Part shown: one piece after another, positions 1 through 6,244 of the stretch
How the letters are laid out: each line of letters starts with the position of its first letter
How positions within the stretch are numbered: position 1 is the first letter of the stretch
Assembly (NCBI GenBank): GCA_035541195.1
Contig: DATKNU010000018.1
Location: 1 to 8,770, forward strand
Direction: 5' to 3'
Length of the DNA: 8,770 nt
Source: Muellerivita sp035541195
Lineage (GTDB): Bacteria > Oederibacteriota > Muellerivitia > Muellerivitales > Muellerivitaceae
The notes under the pieces: model-generated
Databases searched by the model: none
Seen by the model: only the letters and a program-made list of their open reading frames with translations
What the model was told of the DNA's origin: nothing
Made by a program: the position numbers and the translations under genes

Positions 1-3000
1 ACGCCGATCGCGGTGGGCGACCTGGTGCTCATCATCCAGATGCAGGACGCCTCCATCAGCGTGACCCAAGGCGCCAATTACGGCTCCGGCACGGGCACCG
101 GAACCGGGTCCACCGCCCTCAACAGCACGGGTCTTTACGAATACGCCACCGCCGCCAGCACGGTCCCCATCGCGGGCGGGTCCCTGACCCTGGCCTCCCC
201 CATCGTCAACAGCTACCACGAAGCCGCTGCCACGGCCTCCTCCGGCCAAAAGACCTACCAGGTCATCCGGGTCCCCCAATACGCCAGCCCCACCTTGATC
301 GGCGCGGTCACTTGTATCGCCTGGAACGGCTCGGTGGGCGGCGTGTTGGCTATGGATGTGAGCGGCACCTTGAACATGGGCGGCCAAACCGTCATCGCGG
401 ATGGAGTCGGGTTCCAGGGGGGGGCCACGCGGCAGGAAGGCGGCACGTCGTTGGGCACGGCATCCACCACGGATTATTACGACTCCATTTCCATCCTGAC
501 CGGCGGTATGAAGGGCGAAGGCATCGCGGGTTTGCCCGAATTGACTTACCGCGCCGCTGGAAACGTGACCATCGTGAACAACGCCGGCGCCAACGGATAT
601 CCGGGCGGCGACGTATGCCGGGGTGCCCCCGGAAACGCGGGCGGCGGCGGCAATGACAGCGACCTGACGGGGAACACGCAAAACTCGGGCGGCGGCGGCG
701 GCGGCAACGGCGGCGCGGGGGGGATGGGCGGCAACACTTGGAACGCCAACGCGGCCATCGGCGGCTTGGGTGGGGCCGCTTTCACGGCCGCGGCGACCCA
801 GGTCATCATGGGGGGCGGCGGCGGAGCGGGGGATTCCAACAATAACCCGGCCACCCTGGGTTGTGGGGGCCAAGGGGGCGGCGTCATCTTGGTTCGGGCG
901 GGCGCGGTCGCGGGCGCGGGATTGTTCACGGCCAACGGAACGGCGGGTGTGGACCAGCTCAACGACGGCGCGGGAGGCGGCGGCGCCGGCGGCAGTATCG
1001 TGGTATTGGCCAACGGCGGGTCCCTGGCCGCGGTCACCTTCTCGGCGGCCGGGGGCAACGGCGGCAATGCTTGGCCTACGGATACGGGCGGGAACGCCGA
1101 CCGCCATGGTCCCGGCGGCGGCGGGGGCGGCGGCTATGTGTTCGTTTCCGGCGGGCCGGCGACGATCAACGTGGCGGGCGGCGTGCATGGAACCACCACC
1201 ACCTTGATGGATGCCTATGGTTCGGTTTCGGGGTCGGTCGGGGTTTCGGTTTCCAATGGTTCGACCACCATTGCGGGGACCAATCCAGGATATCTTTGCT
1301 TGCCGACCGCCACTCCTACGGTGACCCCGACCCAAACGACCACGCCGACAGTGACCTTGACGCCGACGGTGACGCTGACTTTCACGAAGACGCCGACGGT
1401 GACCTTGACGTCCACCCAGACTCCCACGGTCACCTTGACTCAAACGGCCACGCCTACGGTCACACTGACTTTCACGAAGACGCCTACGGTCACATTGACG
1501 CCGACCTTGACCCCCACGGTGACGCTGACTTTCACTAAGACGCCGACGGTAACTTTAACCCCGACCCAAACGCCGACGGTGACCTTGACTCCCACCCAGA
1601 CAACCACGGTCACGCTTACTTTTACGAAGACGCCAACAGTCACGCTGACTCCGACCTTAACGCCGACGGTGACGCTGACCACCACTCAAACTCCGACCGT
1701 TACTTTGACCCAAACGACCACGTCCACGGTGACCTTGACGATGACTCAAACGCCGACAGTGACCCTGACGCCCACCCAGACGCCTACGGTGACACTGACG
1801 CCAACCTTAACGCCAACAGTGACTTTGACTCCGACTCAAACACCGACGGTTACCTTGACTCCCACCCAGACACCGACGGTGACCTTGACGTCCACCCAGA
1901 CTCCCACGGTCACCTTGACTCAAACGGCCACGCCTACGGTCACACTGACGCCGACCTTGACCCCCACGGTGACTTTGACCCCGACTCAAACGCCGACAGT
2001 GACCCTGACTCCCACCCAGACACCGACGGTGACACTGACGCCAACCTTAACGCCAACAGTGACTTTGACTCCGACTCAAACGCCGACGGTAACCCTGACG
2101 CCCACCCAGACACCGACGGTTACGCTGACGCCGACTTTGACGCCAACGGTGACTTTGACCCCGACTCAAACGCCGACGGCGACCCTGACTCCCACCCAGA
2201 CGCCTACGGTCACCCTGACGCCGACCTCAACGCCAACGGTGACTTTGACTCCGACTCAAACGCCGACGGTGACCCTGACCCCCACCCAGACGCCTACGGT
2301 TACTTTAACCACGACTCCGACGTCCACCGTTACGCTGACCCCGACCCTGACGCCGACAGTGACCTTAACTTCGTCGCCCACGCAGACCCCGACGGATACG
2401 TCTACGGTGACCCTGACTCCCACCGAAACTCCGACAGTCACCCCGACGGATACACCGACTTCCACGGCGACGCCTTCCACGACCCCCACCCCGACCGACA
2501 CTCCGACCATTACTTTAACCACGACCCCCACGCCCACTGACACACCGACGCAAACGCCGACCTTAACCGCCACGCCGACCGCGACTGACACTTATACGGC
2601 CACCGAAACGCCGACCCTTACCCCCACCCCGACCGCCTCGCCGACCCAAACGCCGACGGATACCCCGACCCCAAGCTTCACGCCCACCGACAGCCCCAGC
2701 GCCACGCCCACCTTGACCCTGTCGCCTACGCACACGCCGACCCAAACCCAAACGCCCACCCTGACTGGGACGCCCACGCCGACTTTGTCCCCCACGGGGA
2801 CGGCCACCGCGACCGATAGTCCCACGATCACGGCTACGCCCGCGCTGACGGCCACCTTCACCCCGGTTCCGTCCATCTTGGTCTATCCCAATCCTTTTGA
2901 CCCGGGCATGGCGATCCGGGGGACTTTGAAGGTGACCGGCATGCCGGCGGGCGCGGATCTCTATATCTATACGGTGGCGGGGGAACTGGCCAAAAAGCAG

Positions 3001-3150
3001 CCGGGGGGGAACGGCGCGGGCGGATCCACCGAATGGGACGGCCGCAATGATTGGGGCCAAACCGTGGCCACCGGCACTTATTTTTATGTCGTGCGGCTCG
3101 GCGACAAGACCTTGGCCAAAGGCCCCCTGGTCGTGAAGAGGTCGAATTAA
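1..3150 (+). CDS. Large secreted Gly-rich / Thr-Pro-repeat protein with C-terminal FlgD-Ig (T9SS-like) sorting domain, 5' partial
   Basis: The frame is open to the left edge (codons for TPIA precede the GTG at 13), and no signal peptide is visible, so the true start lies outside the window. Counting the GTG at 13 as residue 1: residues 1 to about 190 form a compact domain with segments such as VGDLVLIIQMQDA and YQVIRVPQY, a pattern I recall from large uncharacterised secreted proteins. Residues about 190-400 are very glycine-rich with short GGGGG runs. Residues 431-953 are almost only Thr, Pro, Val, Leu and Gln in 10-residue units like TPTVTLTPTQ. Residues 957-1045 form a C-terminal module with YPNPF at 958-962, EWDG at 1007-1010 and a GTYFYVVRL strand, typical of FlgD-Ig / type IX secretion C-terminal domains. 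Inference: an exported surface protein whose Thr/Pro stalk may be glycosylated. Its stop is 3 nt before the PorV-like gene, so the two are probably co-transcribed. Substrate or adhesive function is unknown. Confidence 0.85.
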   Translation, partial: TPIAVGDLVLIIQMQDASISVTQGANYGSGTGTGTGSTALNSTGLYEYATAASTVPIAGGSLTLASPIVNSYHEAAATASSGQKTYQVIRVPQYASPTLIGAVTCIAWNGSVGGVLAMDVSGTLNMGGQTVIADGVGFQGGATRQEGGTSLGTASTTDYYDSISILTGGMKGEGIAGLPELTYRAAGNVTIVNNAGANGYPGGDVCRGAPGNAGGGGNDSDLTGNTQNSGGGGGGNGGAGGMGGNTWNANAAIGGLGGAAFTAAATQVIMGGGGGAGDSNNNPATLGCGGQGGGVILVRAGAVAGAGLFTANGTAGVDQLNDGAGGGGAGGSIVVLANGGSLAAVTFSAAGGNGGNAWPTDTGGNADRHGPGGGGGGGYVFVSGGPATINVAGGVHGTTTTLMDAYGSVSGSVGVSVSNGSTTIAGTNPGYLCLPTATPTVTPTQTTTPTVTLTPTVTLTFTKTPTVTLTSTQTPTVTLTQTATPTVTLTFTKTPTVTLTPTLTPTVTLTFTKTPTVTLTPTQTPTVTLTPTQTTTVTLTFTKTPTVTLTPTLTPTVTLTTTQTPTVTLTQTTTSTVTLTMTQTPTVTLTPTQTPTVTLTPTLTPTVTLTPTQTPTVTLTPTQTPTVTLTSTQTPTVTLTQTATPTVTLTPTLTPTVTLTPTQTPTVTLTPTQTPTVTLTPTLTPTVTLTPTQTPTVTLTPTQTPTVTLTPTLTPTVTLTPTQTPTATLTPTQTPTVTLTPTSTPTVTLTPTQTPTVTLTPTQTPTVTLTTTPTSTVTLTPTLTPTVTLTSSPTQTPTDTSTVTLTPTETPTVTPTDTPTSTATPSTTPTPTDTPTITLTTTPTPTDTPTQTPTLTATPTATDTYTATETPTLTPTPTASPTQTPTDTPTPSFTPTDSPSATPTLTLSPTHTPTQTQTPTLTGTPTPTLSPTGTATATDSPTITATPALTATFTPVPSILVYPNPFDPGMAIRGTLKVTGMPAGADLYIYTVAGELAKKQPGGNGAGGSTEWDGRNDWGQTVATGTYFYVVRLGDKTLAKGPLVVKRSN
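1393..1469 (+). repeat. Exact 77-bp block, copy 1 (second copy at 1873-1949)
   Basis: These 77 bases are identical to 1873-1949. The offset is 480 bp, exactly 16 units of 30 bp. After the block, copy 1 has one extra 30-bp unit (1470-1499), after which the match resumes for 24 bp (1500-1523 with 1950-1973). This is the footprint of a whole-unit insertion or deletion. Confidence 0.9.
1786..1841 (+). repeat. Exact 56-bp block, copy 1 (second copy at 2026-2081)
   Basis: These 56 bases recur exactly at 2026-2081. The offset of 240 bp equals 8 repeat units, so this is a second independent in-register duplication within the minisatellite. Confidence 0.88.
1873..1949 (+). repeat. Exact 77-bp block, copy 2 (first copy at 1393-1469)
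   Basis: Identical to 1393-1469 at an offset of 16 repeat units. The match resumes at 1950-1973 with the unit found at 1500-1523 in copy 1. Confidence 0.9.
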
Positions 3151-3153
3151 GCC

Positions 3154-5043
3154 ATGAAACTCCGTTTGCTTCTCATGACGTCGGTTTTGGCGGCGATCCT
3201 CATGCCCCCCCGAGGTTGGGCGGACGCCGGCTACACCAGCGCCAACTTCCTCAAATTGGGGATGGGCGCGCGGGCCATCGGCATGGCCAACAGCTTCACG
3301 GCGGTGGCCGATGACGCCACGGCGGTTTATTGGAACCCGGCGGGGCTCGATCAGACTTGGGGCACCCAACTTTCGCTGACCCACTCCGAATATCTGCAGG
3401 GCGTGAAGATTGACTTCCTCTCCCTGTCCCAGTCCTTGGGGGAAGACGGGGCCCTGGGCATCGGTTTCTCGGGGCTGGGTTTGCAGCCCTTCTTGGCCAC
3501 CTTGGAAGGGCCGGGCGGGTCCTACGCGGGCACGGGCGGGACCGTGAATGTTTCGGACTGGGCCCTGTCGGTGGGTTACGCCAACCGCCTGGGGAAACTC
3601 GCGGGAAGCCCCCTGTTCCAAAATACCTTGGTGGGGCTCAAAGTGAATGTTCTCAGCCAGAATGAATCCGGGCCCACGGGTACGGCTTTTTCGGTGGACG
3701 CGGGGGCGCTTCAATTGTTCCCCAAGGACCACGTGTCCTTGGGGCTGGATGTCCAAAACCTGGGGTCGGCCGTGCAGCAGCGGGGCCAGCCCGCATTATT
3801 CAAGGCGGGCGCGGCTTGGTATGCCTTGCGTCTTTTGGACCCGACGGACCGCCTGACCCTGGCGGTGGACACCGACATCCACAGCGACACGGGTTTTGAG
3901 CCTTCCCTGGGGGCCGAGTACGGGATCGGCTTGGACCGGGAAGACCGCGGGTTCCTCCGGGCGGGACTTCGCACCACCGACAACCAGTTTGGTTTTTCCT
4001 TCATGACCCTGGGGGCGGGATTGGAGCGGGACTTCTCCGATTTCGTCGCCCAATTGGACTACGCCTTGGTGCCTTACGGCACCTTGGGCGCCACCCATTG
4101 GTTCACCTTGAATGTCCGGTTGGGGCGCGAACAGATCCACGCGAACTTGGCCGGGCCCAAGTTGTTCCATCTGGACGCGCCGGCGGTCCGCCTCAACCTG
4201 GGGGGCGGTTCGGACGCGCCCATCGACGCTTGGGTCCTGTCTGTGACGGACCGCCAGGGTAATTTGGTGCGGACCTATTCCGGCGATGGCGCCCTGCCGA
4301 AGAACCTGGACTGGGACGGCAAGGACGCCAAGGGGCAGTTGGTGGCCCCCGGCACCTATGTGGCCCGCCTTCAAGTGCACAACCAGGACGGCCAGAGCGC
4401 CCAGACCGCGCCGGTGGCCTTCCGGGCCATCGCGCCGCTGTCCTTGGCCGAGTTCAAGTGGAACCTCAAAAGCGACGGCATTTTTGACACCGCCCAAGCC
4501 GATCTCTTGCCCCTGGGCCGGGAGCGCTTGACGGCCATTGAGAAGGGATTGCAAAAGTATTTCCTGGAAAGCCAAGTGGAGATCCAGGGCTATACGGACA
4601 ACAAGCCCTGCCGCCAGGGTCCGCACTGTAAGTTCAAGAACAACCAAGAACTTTCCGAGGCCCGGGCCAAGACCGTCCACGATCTTTTTGTTTCGCTGGG
4701 GTTGAAGCCGGAAAACGTCACCATGGTGGGTTTGGCGGACGCCGCGCCCGTGGCGCCCAACGACACGCCCGCCGGGCGCTCGCAGAACCGCCGCATCGCG
4801 GTGGTGGTCAAATCCGCCACCGGGGGACAAACGCCCCAGACCCTGATGAACGCGGGGCTTTTCCTGATGGACAACGGCCTCAACGACCAGGCCATCCAAT
4901 TGTTCCAGATGGTGGCGGACTACGAGCCCGACCACCCGGAAGCTTGGCGGTTGGTGGGCACCTGCCTGTTCAAGATGAATCGGCTGGCGGAGGCCGCCGA
5001 GGCGGGTAAGAAGGCCGACGAAGCGGAGAATTTCCAGCCTTAA
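3154..5043 (+). CDS. PorV/PorQ-like outer-membrane barrel fused to FlgD-Ig, OmpA and TPR modules
   Basis: The 629-aa protein starts with a signal peptide (MKLRLLL..., hydrophobic to about residue 18, likely cut after GWA at 21-23). Residues about 26-315 match the PorV/PorQ (UPF0164-like) barrel family; the segment with LGMGARAIGMANSF and the DDATAVYWNPAGL signature (53-65) is diagnostic. Residues about 343-425 form an Ig-like FlgD module (WDGKDAKGQLVAPGTY, 387-402). Residues about 435-552 form an OmpA domain: GYTD at 479-482 and the N-x2-LS-x2-RA-x2-V motif at 497-508, with D482 and R504 as the expected peptidoglycan-binding pair. A 7-residue insertion between them holds C486 and C492. Residues about 560-629 resemble two TPR units. 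The ATG is 3 nt after the previous stop, with AGAGG at 3137-3141. Family knowledge: PorV shuttles C-terminal-domain cargo in type IX secretion, and OmpA domains tether to the cell wall. Inference: an outer-membrane protein that anchors or handles the upstream protein. A four-part fusion of this kind is unusual to me. Confidence 0.92.
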   Translation: MKLRLLLMTSVLAAILMPPRGWADAGYTSANFLKLGMGARAIGMANSFTAVADDATAVYWNPAGLDQTWGTQLSLTHSEYLQGVKIDFLSLSQSLGEDGALGIGFSGLGLQPFLATLEGPGGSYAGTGGTVNVSDWALSVGYANRLGKLAGSPLFQNTLVGLKVNVLSQNESGPTGTAFSVDAGALQLFPKDHVSLGLDVQNLGSAVQQRGQPALFKAGAAWYALRLLDPTDRLTLAVDTDIHSDTGFEPSLGAEYGIGLDREDRGFLRAGLRTTDNQFGFSFMTLGAGLERDFSDFVAQLDYALVPYGTLGATHWFTLNVRLGREQIHANLAGPKLFHLDAPAVRLNLGGGSDAPIDAWVLSVTDRQGNLVRTYSGDGALPKNLDWDGKDAKGQLVAPGTYVARLQVHNQDGQSAQTAPVAFRAIAPLSLAEFKWNLKSDGIFDTAQADLLPLGRERLTAIEKGLQKYFLESQVEIQGYTDNKPCRQGPHCKFKNNQELSEARAKTVHDLFVSLGLKPENVTMVGLADAAPVAPNDTPAGRSQNRRIAVVVKSATGGQTPQTLMNAGLFLMDNGLNDQAIQLFQMVADYEPDHPEAWRLVGTCLFKMNRLAEAAEAGKKADEAENFQP

Positions 5044-5089
5044 ATTCCAAATCGAGTTTTCCGCTAGAGGAAGGGGTGGAGGGCCTGGG

Positions 5090-5206
5090 CCCGATCACCC
5101 GGAAGCTTGGCGGTTGGTGGGCACCTGCCGGTTCAAGATGAACCGACTTGCGGAGGCCGCCGAGGCGGGTAAGAAAGCCGACGAAGCCGAGAATTTCCAA
5201 CCCTAA
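5090..5206 (+). pseudogene. Degenerate second copy of the 3' end (last 38 codons plus stop) of the PorV-OmpA-TPR gene
   Basis: These 117 bases align without gaps to 4927-5043 at an offset of 163 bp, with 9 mismatches. The encoded peptide, PDHPEAWRL...ENFQP then stop, is the TPR tail of the preceding gene with a single change, L605 to R. The other 8 mismatches are synonymous third-position changes. The offset is not a multiple of three, so this copy lies in another frame behind the stop codon of the full gene; no ATG or ribosome site was found to express it. Similarity ends exactly at the stop codon. Inference: the remnant of a second, diverged paralogue whose body was deleted, with the junction near 5089/5090. 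Confidence 0.85.
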
Positions 5207-5406
5207 CTGGAATCCTCCACCAATCCCCAGCATGGCTTTTGTCGGGAATTTTCCCCCAAAATCCCGCAATCCCGGCCTAAAAGGCTTTAGAAGGTTCCTG
5301 AACCAATGGAACCCAACAATTCTTTCATTTAAACCCACATTCTTCGGCCAAAAAGGTTACCTTGGATGGCTACTCTTGGAGTGTCTTGAAAGGACGTTGA
5401 ATCACC

Positions 5407-5763
5407 ATGCGAATCAAGTCTAAACATTTAGGGAAGATTGTGGATCTTTCGCTCAAACCCGAATGGGGCCCGGGAATCATCAGCAAGATGGATTTGCGTT
5501 TCGCCTATATCATTTTTAAAAACGCCGAGGATCCGGCGCCCAAGCGCTATTTCCTGGACCCGAATCCCCTGACGCTTTCGGCCAACCAAGAGGAACCGGA
5601 CCTGGTTAAAAGGGCCCGCGTGAAAAACCGCAAGATCAAGGCGGCGCCCTCTACGCCGGCGCTCATCCCCAATCCGGAGGCTTTGGCGGCCGCCCAATAT
5701 GAGCCGGCGCCGGTGAAAAAGACGAAATCCAAAAAGACCGCCGCGCCCTTGGCCGCCCTCTAG
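5407..5763 (+). CDS. Small DUF3553-like protein with basic Ala/Pro/Lys tail
   Basis: The product has 118 residues. Residues about 8-57 read like the DUF3553 / UvrD-tail type small beta-fold: a KPEWGPG turn (residues 17-23), a strand FAYIIFKNA, then RYFLDPNPLTLS. Residues about 65-118 are low-complexity and rich in Lys, Arg, Ala and Pro (KKTKSKKTAAP near the end), suggesting a disordered nucleic-acid-contacting tail. The start is the ATG at 5407, with AGGA at 5391-5394 about 12 nt upstream, a rather long spacing. No signal peptide or membrane segment is present, so it is probably cytoplasmic. Role unknown: the DUF3553 assignment is from remembered motif shape, and the nucleic-acid idea rests only on composition. 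A 200-nt leader (5207-5406) separates it from the gene remnant upstream, so it probably has its own promoter, though I could not identify convincing -35/-10 boxes. Confidence 0.78.
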   Translation: MRIKSKHLGKIVDLSLKPEWGPGIISKMDLRFAYIIFKNAEDPAPKRYFLDPNPLTLSANQEEPDLVKRARVKNRKIKAAPSTPALIPNPEALAAAQYEPAPVKKTKSKKTAAPLAAL

Positions 5764-5773
5764 GGCGTCTCCT

Positions 5774-5812
5774 GCGGTAGGGATCTAGGTTGGGCTTTTT
5801 GATTCCTTCCGC
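5774..5812 (+). other. Imperfect 12-bp hairpin just after the DUF3553-like gene
   Basis: GCGGTAGGGATC (5774-5785) can pair with GATTCCTTCCGC (5801-5812): 11 of 12 positions pair, counting one G-U, with one U-U mismatch and a 15-nt loop. It starts 11 nt after the stop codon at 5763. No T-run follows the right arm, so it is not a classical intrinsic terminator; it could still protect or end the transcript. Confidence 0.35.
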
Positions 5813-5845
5813 AAGGCGAGGATGGACCCGAAAGAGGTATCTATT

Positions 5846-5873
5846 CGGGGCCTGACACCCTAGGATGGCCCCG
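5846..5873 (+). other. Perfect 7-bp GC hairpin upstream of the 38-aa gene
   Basis: CGGGGCC (5846-5852) is the exact reverse complement of GGCCCCG (5867-5873), with a 14-nt loop containing CCTAGG. The 8-bp palindrome GTGATCAC follows at 5877-5884. It could be leader structure or an operator region for the small gene at 5964. No T-run follows and no known riboswitch fold was recognised. Confidence 0.3.
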
Positions 5874-5952
5874 GCTGTGATCACCGAATGGGCGTCTCTT
5901 GAGGGCTTCTTTCCCGATGGATTGGCATTCGCTTTCCACAACTAATCCACCC

Positions 5953-5957
5953 AGGAG
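5953..5957 (+). promoter_or_regulatory. Shine-Dalgarno AGGAG of the 38-aa gene
   Basis: AGGAG ends 6 nt before the ATG at 5964, near-ideal spacing. It is the main support for translation of the very short gene that follows. Confidence 0.7.
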
Positions 5958-5963
5958 CCCCGC

Positions 5964-6080
5964 ATGACCAAGAAAAAAGGACCCAAAAAAGCCAAGTTGG
6001 AATTCACCGTGAAGCGCATTGAGCGCAAGAAAACCCGGCATTTGAAGGCCGCCCCCGCCCCCCAAACCCAGCCCAAATAA
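5964..6080 (+). CDS. 38-aa highly basic microprotein, unknown function
   Basis: This short frame, MTKKKGPKKAKLEF...QTQPK then TAA, has 11 Lys and 3 Arg against only 2 Glu, so its predicted charge is strongly positive. It starts with a Lys-rich head, has a possible amphipathic centre (FTVKRIERKKTRHLK, residues 14-28) and ends in an Ala/Pro/Gln tail. There are no cysteines, no signal peptide and no membrane segment. Support for a real gene is the AGGAG 6 nt upstream, ordinary codon use and a free intergenic slot. I do not recognise a family. The composition would suit binding to DNA, RNA or the ribosome, and it recalls the basic tail of the neighbouring 118-aa protein, but both remarks are inference. 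It converges with kdpE; a weak hairpin (GGATC-ttt-GATCC, 6168-6180) followed by TTTTCTTT could end its transcript. Confidence 0.62.
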   Translation: MTKKKGPKKAKLEFTVKRIERKKTRHLKAAPAPQTQPK

Positions 6081-6112
6081 AACAGGACTTCTTTCGGAAC
6101 CATTGAAAAGTG

Positions 6113-6225
6113 AAGCCTTTTTACCGCGGAGGCACGGAGACGCGGAGAAAATCATGCTCGTTTTTCGGGATCTTTGATCCTTTTCTTTACTTGGCGCCTC
6201 CGCGGCTCCGTGTTGAAGAAGGCTT
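6113..6225. repeat. Intergenic inverted-repeat element with CGCGGAG/CACGGAG heptamers
   Basis: The ends are inverted: AAGCCTT (6113-6119) with AAGGCTT (6219-6225), and a perfect 10-bp pair CCGCGGAGGC (6124-6133) with GCCTCCGCGG (6196-6205). The left arm carries three heptamers 8 bp apart (CGCGGAG 6125-6131, CACGGAG 6133-6139, CGCGGAG 6141-6147). The right arm carries two in the opposite orientation (CTCCGCG 6198-6204, CTCCGTG 6206-6212) plus a degenerate third at 6190-6196. It fills the gap between two convergent genes. Similar CACGGAG-rich intergenic repeats occur in many environmental genomes, as I recall. It has no coding capacity; it may fold in both transcripts and help to end them. Confidence 0.75.
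6168..6188 (+). terminator. Weak terminator-like hairpin for the 38-aa gene
   Basis: GGATC (6168-6172), a TTT loop and GATCC (6176-6180) form a 5-bp stem followed by TTTTCTTT. The stem is short, and the structure competes with the larger inverted repeat around it, so this is only a candidate. Confidence 0.3.
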
Positions 6226-6244
6226 TGAAATGACTTCTGGTTTT

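Larger units (their letters stand above)
1303..2871 (+). repeat. 30-bp coding minisatellite (Thr/Pro stalk)
   Basis: This tract of about 1.57 kb inside the first gene repeats with a 30-bp (10-codon) period; the consensus product is TPTVTLTPTQ with variants ending FTK, STQ, QTA and PTL. The periodicity is cleanest from about 1315 to 2340. From about 2370 to 2871 units become irregular (TPTDTPTQTPT style) and acidic residues appear. All four Lys-containing units (TFTKTP, at about 1381, 1471, 1531 and 1621) lie in the first quarter; the middle of the array has no charged residues. The period is a multiple of three, so gain or loss of a unit keeps the frame. Confidence 0.95.

Noticed and set aside
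13..15. GTG at 13 as the start of the first gene
   Set aside because: The frame is open upstream to the window edge, no ribosome site precedes it, and a secreted protein would need a signal peptide that is absent here.
1303..2871. CRISPR-like array because of regular spacing
   Set aside because: The repeats are contiguous, in frame, multiples of three and code for Thr/Pro; there are no unique spacers.
1215..2876. Long minus-strand open frames reading as Val/Gly/Ser repeats (TVGVKVTVGV style)
   Set aside because: They are exact antisense shadows of the Thr/Pro minisatellite. A 30-bp repeat without stops in one frame is often open in others, and these lack a plausible start site or domain.
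2563..3756. 397-aa minus-strand open frame across the junction of the first two genes
   Set aside because: It is antisense to two well-supported genes; the product is Arg/Gly-rich, typical of a shadow in GC-rich DNA.
3796..4935. 379-aa minus-strand open frame opposite the OmpA fusion gene
   Set aside because: The plus frame has clear PorV, OmpA and TPR motifs. The minus product has a shadow-like Gly/Arg/Gln/Val composition and no recognisable motif.
5293..5313. GGTTCC/GGAACC hairpin as a terminator after the PorV-OmpA gene
   Set aside because: The stem is only 6 bp with a 9-nt loop and no real T-run; it could occur by chance in a 200-nt gap.
5148..5423. 91-aa plus-strand frame running from the gene remnant into the DUF3553-like gene
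   Set aside because: It reads the remnant in the wrong frame, has no ribosome site and overlaps the better-supported start at 5407.
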